Below are positions 56,410 to 64,000 of a stretch of DNA of 64,000 bases, in pieces (position 1 is the first letter of the stretch; every line of letters begins with the position of its first letter). The notes beneath the pieces were generated by a model. That model made no database searches, was not told the origin of the DNA, and was given only the letters and a program-made list of their open reading frames with translations. The translations under genes were made by a program, and so were the position numbers. This stretch comes from Atherix ibis (Eukaryota > Arthropoda > Insecta > Diptera > Athericidae). The stretch spans positions 60,116,951-60,180,950 of the forward strand of contig OY282608.1 in NCBI GenBank assembly GCA_958298945.1, in the 5' to 3' direction.

Positions 56410-59400
56410 GTTGGTTTGTTGGTTTATTTGTTTGTTGGTTTGTTGGTTTGTTGGTGTGTTGGCTTGTTAGTTTGTTGGTTTGTCGGTTTGTTGGTTTGTT
56501 GGTTTGTTGGTTTGGTGGTTTGTTGGTTTGTTGGTTTGTTGGTTTATTTGTTTGTTGGTTTGTTGGTGTATTGGTTTGTTGGCTTGTTGGCTTGTTGGTT
56601 TGTTGGTTTGTTGGTTTTTGGTTTGTTGGTTTGTTGGCTTGTTGGCTTGTTGGTTTGTTGGTTTGTTGGTTTGTTGGTTTGTTGGTTTGTTGGTTTGTTG
56701 GTTTGTTGGCTTGTTGGTTTGTTGGTTTGTTGGTTTGTTGGTTTGTTTGTTTGTTGGTTTATTGGTTTGTTGGCTTGTTAGCTTGTTGGTTTGTTGGTTT
56801 GTTGGTTTGTTGGTTTATTTGTTTGTTGGTTTGTTGGTTTGTTGGTTTGTTAGTTTGTTGGTTTGTTGGTTTGTTGTTTTGTTGGATTGTTGGTTTGTTG
56901 GTTTGTTGGTTTCTTAGTTTGTTGGTTTGTTGGTTTGTTGGTTTGTTGGTTTGTTGGTTTGTTCGTTTATTGGCTTTTGGTTTGTTGGCTTGTTGGCTTG
57001 TTGGTTTGTTGGTTTTTTGGTTTGTTCGTTTGTTGGTTTGTTTGTTTGCTGTTTGTTCGTTTGTTTGTTCGTTGGTTACTTGGTTTTTTGGTTTGTTAGT
57101 TTGTTGGTTTGTTGGTTTGTTGGCTTGTTGGTTTGTTGGTTTGTTGGTTTTTTGGATTGTTGGTTTGTTGGTTTTTTTGGTTTATTGGTTTGTTGGTTTG
57201 TTGTTTTGTTGGTTTGTTGGTTTATTTGGTTGTTGGTTTGTTGGTTTGTTGGTTCGTTGGTTTGCTGGTTTGTTGGTTTGTTGGTTTGTTGGTTTGTTGG
57301 TTTGTTGGTTTGTTGGTTTGTTGGTTTGTTGGTTTGTTGGTTTGTTGGTTTGTTGGTTTGGTGGTTTGTTGGTTTGTTGGTATGTTGGTTTGTTGGTTTG
57401 TTGGTTTGTTGGTTTGTTGGTTTGTTTTGGTGGTTTGTTGGTTTGTTGGTTTTTTGGTTTGCTGGTTTGTTGGTTTGTTGGTTTGTTGGTTTGTTGGCTT
57501 GTTGGTTTGTTGGTTTGTTGGTTTCTTGGTTTGTAGGTTTGTTGGTTTGTTCGTTTGTTGGTTTGTTGGTTTGTTGGTTTTTTGGTTCGTGGTTTGTTGG
57601 TTTGTTGGTTTGTTGCTTTGTTGGTTTGTTGGTTTGTTGGTTTGTTGGTTTGTTGGTTTGTTGGTTTATTTGTTTGTTGGTTTGTTGGTTTGTAGGTTTG
57701 TAGGTTTGTTGGTTTGTTGGTTTGTTGGTTTGTTGGTTTGTTGGTTTGTTGGTTTGTTGGTTTGTGGGTTTGTTGGTTAATTGGTTTGTTGGTTTGTTGG
57801 TTTGTTGGCTTGTTGGTTTGTTGGTTTGTTGTTTTTTTGGTTTGTTTGTTTGTTGGTTTGTTGGTTTGTTGGTTTGTTGGTTTGTTGGTTTGTTGGTTTG
57901 TTGGTTTTTTGGTTTTTTGTTTTATTTTTTTGTTGGTTTGTTTGGCTTGTTGGTTTGTTGGTTTGTTGATTCTTTGGTTTTTTGGTTCGTTGGTTTGTTG
58001 GTTTGTTGGTTTATTCGTTTGTTGGTTTGTTGGTTTGTTGGCTTGTTGGCTTGTTGGTTTGTTGGGTTGTTGGTTTGTTGGATTGTTAGTTTTTTGGTTT
58101 GTTGGTTTGTTGGCTTGTTGGTTTGTTGGTTTGTTAGCTTGTTGGTTTGTTGGTTTGTTGGTTTGTTGGTTTGTTGGTTTGTTTGTTTGATGGTTTGTTG
58201 GCTTGTTGGCTTGTTGGTTTGTTGGTTTGTTGGTTTGTTGGTTTTTTGGTTTGTTGGCTTGTTGGCTTGTTGGTTTATTGGTTTGTTGGTTTTTGGTTTA
58301 TTGGTTTGTTGGCTTGTTGGTTTGTTGGTTTGTTGGTTTGTTGGTTTGTTAGTTTATTGGTTTGTTTGTTTGTTGGTTTGTTCGTTTGTTCGTTTGTTGG
58401 TTTGTTGGTTTGTTGGTTTGTTGTTTTGTTGGTTTGTTGGCTTGTTGGCTTGTTGGTTTATTGGTTTGTTGGCTTGTTGGCTTGTTGGTTTGTTGGCTTG
58501 TTGGCTTGTTGGTTTTTTGGTTTGTTGGTTTGTTCGTTTGTTGGTTTGTTGGTTTCTTGGTTTGTTGGCTTGTTGGCTTGTTGGTTTGTTGGTTTGTTTG
58601 TTTGTTTGTTTGTTGGTTTGTTGGTTTGTTGGTTTGTTGGTTTGTTGGTTTGTTGGTTTGTTGGTTTATTTGTTTGTTGGTTTGTTGGTTTGTTGGTTTG
58701 TTGGCTTGTTAGTTTGTTGGTTTGTCGGTTTGTTGGTTTGTTGGTTTGTTGGTTTGGTGGTTTGTTGGTTTGTTGGTTTGTTGGTTTATTTGTTTGTTGG
58801 TTTGTTGGTGTATTGGTTTGTTGGCTTGTTGGCTTGTTGGTTTGTTGGTTTGTTGGTTTTTGGTTTGTTGGTTTGTTGGCTTGTTGGCTTGTTGGTTTGT
58901 TGGTTTGTTGGTTTGTTGGTTTGTTGGTTTGTTGGTTTGTTGGTTTGTTGGCTTGTTGGTTTGTTGGTTTGTTGGTTTGTTGGTTTGTTTGTTTGTTGGT
59001 TTATTGGTTTGTTGGCTTGTTAGCTTGTTGGTTTGTTGGTTTGTTGGTTTGTTGGTTTATTTGTTTGTTGGTTTGTTGGTTTGTTGGTTTGTTAGTTTGT
59101 TGGTTTGTTGGTTTGTTGTTTTGTTGGATTGTTGGTTTGTTGGTTTGTTGGTTTCTTAGTTTGTTGGTTTGTTGGTTTGTTGGTTTGTTGGTTTGTTGGT
59201 TTGTTCGTTTATTGGCTTTTGGTTTGTTGGCTTGTTGGCTTGTTGGTTTGTTGGTTTTTTGGTTTGTTCGTTTGTTGGTTTGTTTGTTTGCTGTTTGTTC
59301 GTTTGTTTGTTCGTTGGTTACTTGGTTTTTTGGTTTGTTAGTTTGTTGGTTTGTTGGTTTGTTGGCTTGTTGGTTTGTTGGTTTGTTGGTTTTTTGGATT

Positions 59401-59880
59401 GTTGGTTTGTTGGTTTTTTTGGTTTGTTGGTTTGTTGGTTTGTTGTTTTGTTGGTTTGTTGGTTTATTTGGTTGTTGGTTTGTTGGTTTGTTGGTTCGTT
59501 GGTTTGCTGGTTTGTTGGTTTGTTGGTTTGTTGGTTTGTTGGTTTGTTGGTTTGTTGGTTTGTTCGTTTGTTGGTTTGTTGGTTTGTTGGTTTGGTGGTT
59601 TGTTGGTTTGTTGGTATGTTGGTTTGTTGGTTTGTTGGTTTGTTGGTTTGTTGGTTTGTTGGTTTGTTGGTTTGTTGGTTTGTTGGTTTTTTGGTTTGCT
59701 GGTTTGTTGGTTTGTTGGTTTGTTGGTTTGTTGGCTTGTTGGTTTGTTGGTTTGTTGGTTTGTTGGTTTGTAGGTTTGTTGGTTTGTTCGTTTGTTGGTT
59801 TGTTGGTTTGTTGGCTTGTTGGTTTTTTGGTTTGTTGGTTTTTTGGTTCGTGGTTTGTTGGTTTGTTGGTTTGTTGCTTT
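56410..59880. repeat. 2,242-bp tandem pair
   Basis: Block starts 56,480 and 58,722, 56,863 and 59,105, 56,927 and 59,169, 57,109 and 59,351 are all 2,242 bp apart. Rare shared variants include TTTGTCGG near 56,480 and 58,722, GGTGTATTGG near 56,565 and 58,807, and TTTGCTGTTTG near 57,045 and 59,288. Towards the right the offset becomes 2,234 and then about 2,253 bp. The match ends at about 57,620 in the left copy and 59,880 in the right copy, where a different repeat takes over. One (left-copy) T-rich landmark and C diagnostic string (57,920 and 58,082) lie between the matched parts. Confidence 0.88.
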
Positions 59881-62800
59881 GTTGGTTTGTTGGCTTGTTG
59901 GTTACTTAGTTTGTTGGTTTGTTGATTTGTTGGTTTGTTGGTTTGTTGGTTTGTTGTCTTGTTGGCTTGTTGGTTTGTTGGTTAGTTCGTTTGTTGGTTT
60001 GTTAGTTTGTTGGTTTGTTGGCTTGTTGGCTTGTTGGTTTGTTGGTTTTTTGGTTTGTTGGTTTGTTGGTTGGTTGGTTTGTTGGTTTGTTGGTTTATTT
60101 GTTTGTTGGTTTGTTGGTTTTTTTGATTTGTTGGTTTGTTGGTTTGCTGGTTTGTTGGTTTGTTGGCTTGTTTGTTTGTTGGTTTGTTGGTTTCTTGGTT
60201 TTTTGGTTTGTTGGTTTCTTGGTTTGTTGGTTTGTTGGTTTGTTGGTTTGTTGGTTTGTTGGTTTGTTGGTTTGTTGGCTTGTTTGTTTGTTGGTTTGTT
60301 GGTTTCTTGGTTTGTTGGTTTGTTGGTTTGTTGCTTTCTTGGTTTGTTGGTTTGTAGGTTTGTTGGTTTGTTGGTTTGTTGGTTTGTTCGTTTGTTGGCT
60401 TGTTGGTTTGTTGGCTTGTTGGCTTGTTGGTTTTTTGGTTTGTTGGTTTGTTCGTTTGGTGGTTTGTTTGTTTGTTGGTTTGTTCGTTTGCTTGTTCATT
60501 GGTTACTTGGTTTGTTCGTTTGTTAGTTTGTTGGTTTGTTGGTTTGTTGGCTTGTTGGTTTGTTGGTTTGTTGGTTTTTTGGTTTGTTGGTTTTTTGGTT
60601 TGTTGGTTTGTTGGTTTGTTGGTTTGTTGGTTTATTTGCTTGTTGGTTTGTTGGTTTGTTGGTTTGTTGGTTTGTTGGTTTTTTGGTTTGTTGGTTTGTT
60701 CGTTTGTTGGTTTGTTGGTTTGTTGGTTTGTTGGTTTGGTGGTTTGTTGGTTTGTTGGTTTGTTGGTTTGTTGGTTTGTTGGTTTTTTGGTTTTTTGGTT
60801 TGCTGGTTTGTTGGTTTGTTGGTTTGTTGGTTTGTTGGCTTGTTGGTTTGCTAGTTTGATGGTTTCTTGGTTTGTAGGTTTGTAGGTTTGTTGGTTTGTT
60901 CGTTTGTTGGTTTGTTGGTTTGTTGGTTTGTTGGCTTGTTGGTTTTTGTGTTTGTTGGTTTTTTGGGTTGTTGGTTTGTTGGTTTGTTGGTTTATTGCTT
61001 TGTTTGTTTGTTAGTTTGTTGGTTTATTTGTTTGTTGGTTTGTTGGTTTGTTGGTTTGTTGGTTTGTTGGTTTATTTGTTTGTTGGTTTGTTGGTTTGTA
61101 GGTTTGTTGGTTTGTTGGTTTGTTGGTTTGTTGGTTTGTTGGTTTGTGGATTTGTTGGTTTGTTGGTTAATTGGTTTGTTGGTTTGTTGGTTTGTTGGCT
61201 TGTTGGTTTGTTGGTTTGTTGGTTTGTTGGTTTTTTGGTTTTTTGGTTTGTTGGTTTGTTGGTTTGTTGGTTTGTTGGTTTGTTGGTTTTTTGGTTTGTT
61301 GTTTTATTTTTTTGTTGGTTCGTTTGGCTTGTTGGTTTGTTGGTTTGTTGGTTTTTTGGTTTGTTGGTTTGTTGGTTTGTTGGTTTATTGGCTTGTTGGT
61401 TACTTAGTTTGTTGGTTTGTTGATTTGTTGGTTTGTTGGTTTGTTGGCTTGTTGGCTTGTTGGTTTGTTGGTTAGTTCGTTTGTTGGTTTGTTAGTTTGT
61501 TGGCTTGTTGGCTTGTTGCTTTGTTGGTTTTTTGGTTTGTTGGTTTGTTGGTTTGTTGGTTTGTTGGTTTGTTGGTTTGTTGGTTTATTTGTTTGTTGGT
61601 TTGTTGGTTTGTTGGTTTGTTGGTTTGCTGGTTTGTTGGTTTGTTGGCTTGTTTGTTTGTTGGTTTGTTGGTTTCTTGGTTTGTTGGTTTGTTGGTTTCT
61701 TGGTTTGTTGGTTTATTGGTTTGTTGGTTTGTTGGTTTGTTGGTTTGTTCGTTTGTTGGCTTGTTGGTTTGTTGGCTTGTTGGCTTGTTGGTTTTTTGGT
61801 TTGTTGGTTTGTTCGTTTGGTGGTTTGTTTGTTTGTTGGTTTGTTCGTTTGCTTGTTCTTTTTTTGGTTACTTGGTTTGTTCGTTTGTTAGTTTATTGGT
61901 GTGTTGGCTTGTTGGTTTGTTGGTTTGTTGGTTTTTTGGTTTTTTGGTTTGTTGGTTTTTTGGTTTGTTGGTTTTTTGGTTTGTTGGTTTGTTGGTTTTT
62001 TCGTTTGTTGGTTTATTTGCTTATTGGTTTGTTGGTTTGTTGGTTTGTTGGTTTGTTGGTTTGTTGGTTTGTTGGTTTTTTGGTTTGTTAGTTTGTTGGT
62101 TTGTTGGTTTGTTGGTTTGTTGGTTTGTTGGTTTGTTGGTTTGTTGGTTTGTTGGGTTGGTGGTTTGGTGGTTTGTTGGTTTGTAGGTTTGTTGGTTTGT
62201 TGGTTTCTTGGTTTGTTGGTTTTTTGGTTTTTTGGTTTGCTGGTTTGTTGGTTTGTTGGTTTGTTGGTTTGTTGGCTTGTTGGTTTGTTGGTTTGTTGGT
62301 TTTTCGGTTTGTAGGTTTTTCGGTTTGTAGGTTTGTTGGTTTGTTCGTTTGTTGGTTTGTTGGTTTGTTGGTTTGTTGGCTTGTTGGTTATTTGGTTTGT
62401 TGGTTTTTTGGTTTGTTGGTTTATTGGTTTGTTGGTTTGTTGCTTTGTTGGTTTGTTAGTTTGTTGGTTTGTTGGTTTATTTGTTTGTTGGTTTGTTGGT
62501 TTGGTGGTTTGTTGGTTTGTTGGTTTATTTGTTTGTTGGTTTGTTGGTTTGTAGGTTTGTTGGTTTGTTGGTTTGTTGGTTTGTTGGTTTGTTGGTTTGT
62601 TGGTTTGTTGGTTTGTTGGTTTGTTGGTTTGTTGGTTTGTTGGTTTGTTGGTTAATTGGTTTGTTGGTTTGTTGGTTTGTTTGCTTGTTGGTTTGTTGGT
62701 TTGTTGGTTTTTTGGTTTTTTGGTTTGTTGGTTTGTTGGTTTGTTGGTTTGTTGGTTTGTTGGTTTTTTGGTTAGTTGTTTTATTTTTTTGTTGGTTTGT

Positions 62801-64000
62801 TTGGCTTGTTGGTTTGTTGGTATTTTGGTTTGTTGGTTTGTTGGTTTGTTGGTTTGTTGGTTTGTTGGTTTATTGGTTTTTTGGTTTATTCGTTTGTTGG
62901 TTTGTTGGTTTGTTGGCCTGTTGGTTTGTTGGTTTGTTGGATTGTTAGTTTTTTGGTTTGTTGGTTTGTTGGCTTGTTGGTTTGTTGGTTTGTTGGCTTG
63001 TTGATTTGTTGGTTTGTTGGTTTGTTTGTTTGTTGGTTTGTTGGCTTGTTGGCTTGTTGGTTTGTTGGTTTGTTGGTTTGTTGGTTTTTTGGTTTGTTGG
63101 CTTGTTGGCTTGTTGGTTTGTTGGTTTGTTGGTTTGTTGGTTTTTGGTTTGTTGTTTTGTTGGCTTGTTGGCTTGTTGGTTTGTTGGTTTGTTTGTTTAT
63201 TGGTTTGTTGGTTTGTTGGTTTGTTGGCTTTTTGGCTTGTTGGTTTGTTGGCTTGTTGGTTTGTTGGCTTGTTGGCTTGTTGGTTTTTTGGTTTGTTGGT
63301 TTGTTCGTTTGTTGGTTTGTTGGTTTGTTGGTTTGTTGGCTTGTTGGTTTGTTGGTTTGTTTGTTTGTTTGTTTGTTGGTTTGTTGGTTTGTTGGTTTGT
63401 TGGTTTGTTGGTTTGTTGGTTTGTTGGTTTGTTGGTTTGTTGGTTTGTTGGTTTGTTGGTTTGTTGGTTTGTTGGTTTGTTGGTTTGTTGGTTTGTTGGT
63501 TTGTTGGTTTGTTGGTTTGTTGGCTTGTTGGTTTGTTGGTTTGTTGGCTTGTTCGTTTGTTGGTTTGTTGGTTTGTTGGTTTGCTGGTTTGTTGGTTTGT
63601 TGGCTTGTTTGTTTGTTGGTTTGTTGGTTTCTTGGTTTGTTGGTTTGTTGGTTTCTTGGTTTGTTGGTTTGTTGGTTTGTTGGTTTGTTGGTTTGTTGGT
63701 TTGCTCGTTTGTTGGCTTGTTGGTTTGTTGGCTTGTTGGCTTGTTGGTTTTTTGGTTTGTTGGTTTGTTCGTTTGGTGGTTTGTTTGTTTGTTGGTTTGT
63801 TCGTTTGCTTGTTCGTTGGTTACTTGGTTTGTTCGTTTGTTAGTTTATTGGTGTGTTGGTTTGTTGGCTTGTTGGTTTGTTGGTTTGTTGGTTTTTTGGT
63901 TTGTTGGTTTGTTGGTTTTTTGGTTTGTTGGTTTGTTGGTTTTTTTGGTTTGTTGGTTTATTTGCTTGTTGGTTTGTTGGTTTGTTGGTTTGTTGGTTTG
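59880..64000. repeat. Long segmental duplication, right copy, cut by the window end
   Basis: This is the partner of 47,950-52,060 at an offset of 11,922-11,950 bp. It starts at a sharp switch near 59,885 and still matches at the last base, so the duplication is longer than what can be seen. Differences are few: one T-rich change (TTCTTTTTTTGG near 61,858 where the left copy has TTCGTTGG), an extra short GTAGGTTTTTCGG segment near 62,315, CTAG at about 60,851 instead of CTGG, and single-unit gains or losses. Confidence 0.93.

Larger units (their letters stand above)
1..64000. repeat. Giant 8-bp satellite array, (TTGGTTTG)n, filling the window
   Basis: Every line of the sequence is made of 8-bp units close to TTGGTTTG, in one orientation throughout; I saw no inversion and no stretch of unique sequence. 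The commonest variant is TTGGCTTG. Others seen many times are TTCGTTTG, TTAGTTTG, TTGATTTG, TTTGTTTG, TTGGTTTT, TTGGTTTA, TTGGTTTC, TTGGTTAC and TTGGTTGG. Most units are exactly 8 bp, and occasional short insertions or losses shift the register. Perfect runs are short, up to about 145 bp. Both ends are open, so this is an internal piece of a longer array. No host gene, transposon or RNA gene interrupts it. Satellite DNA of this scale is typical of eukaryotic heterochromatin; that placement is inference. Everything listed below is internal structure of this array. Confidence 0.99.

Noticed and set aside
13915..62790. T-rich landmark as poly(A) signal on the minus strand (AATAAA is present in its complement) or as a T-run terminator on the + strand
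   Set aside because: There is no gene on either strand for it to serve, and no hairpin precedes it. It is better explained as one copied lesion.
13915..62790. T-rich landmark as a yeast-type origin consensus (TTTTATTTTTT matches 10 of 11 positions of WTTTAYRTTTW)
   Set aside because: The mismatch is at a position required to be a purine, the host is unknown, and such T-rich strings are expected by chance from G-to-T changes in this repeat.
1..64000. CRISPR array
   Set aside because: There are no unique spacers between repeats; unit length is 8 bp and contiguous.
1..64000. Telomere repeat array
   Set aside because: The unit is G/T-rich and one-oriented like a telomere, but it does not match any telomere unit I know (such as TTAGGG, TTTAGGG or TTGGGG). 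Its higher-order repeats and thousands of variants are satellite-like. Subtelomeric location remains possible but unproven.
1..64000. Transposon, insertion sequence, tRNA or rRNA hidden in the array
   Set aside because: I read the array through and found no stretch longer than about 30 bases that departs from the 8-bp pattern on either strand, so there is no room for such an element.
1..64000. Whole window as a sequencing or assembly artefact
   Set aside because: Not fully excluded. Pure artefact is unlikely because the variants are ordered into multi-kilobase blocks with exact offsets and single-base differences, but copy numbers and some junctions (13.2-13.9 kb, 59.885 kb) could still be assembly choices.
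1..64000. A previously undescribed multi-gene system
   Set aside because: There are no genes in the window. The only organisation visible is the higher-order structure of the satellite.

Overview
The whole 64 kb window is one uninterrupted tandem array of an 8-bp unit, TTGGTTTG on the + strand (CAAACCAA on the other strand). I find no non-repetitive sequence, no protein-coding gene I can support, no RNA gene, no mobile element, no CRISPR array and no conventional regulatory site. The array starts in mid-unit at base 1 and is still running at base 64,000, so its true length is unknown. The + strand is almost entirely T and G; the consensus unit has 5 T and 3 G (37.5% GC), and A and C appear only in variant units. 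An array of this length and this composition, with nested higher-order repeats, points to eukaryotic satellite DNA (heterochromatin, subtelomere, centromere flank or sex chromosome). The sequence itself does not identify the species or the chromosomal location.

The array is not uniform. Variant units (for example TTGGCTTG, TTCGTTTG, TTAGTTTG, TTGATTTG, TTGGTTTA, TTGGTTAC) recur in the same order at fixed distances, giving a mosaic of higher-order repeats. Domain A (about 1-13,150) carries a TTAATTAC landmark and has repeat offsets of 2,231 and 3,679 bp. A low-diversity stretch (about 13,150-13,910) separates it from the rest. From 13,911 to the end a different landmark appears, a T-rich lesion containing TTTTATTTTTTTG, at 30 places (one with A changed to T). 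It seems to be absent from domain A. Within this second part lie family B (about 13.9-30 kb; offsets 1,677, 1,911, 2,616, 4,768 bp and a recurring 1,016 bp), a distinct C segment at 30.0-31.9 kb with further copies at 42.8, 51.0, 53.0, 55.4, 58.1 and 62.9 kb, a 2,162/1,591-bp family (33.5-37.9 kb), a 2,434-bp family (45.0-49.5 kb), a 2,242-bp pair (56.4-59.9 kb) and a long duplication of about 4.1 kb lying 11.93 kb apart (47.95-52.06 and 59.88-64.0 kb).

Long open frames cover the window only because the consensus has no stop codon in any of the six frames. Since 8 is not a multiple of 3, all three + frames give the same octapeptide cycle (LVCWFVGL) and all three - frames give QTNKPTNQ. These are not evidence of genes. 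What is biologically worth a look is the satellite's architecture: its unit, its higher-order organisation, its copy junctions and its extreme strand asymmetry.
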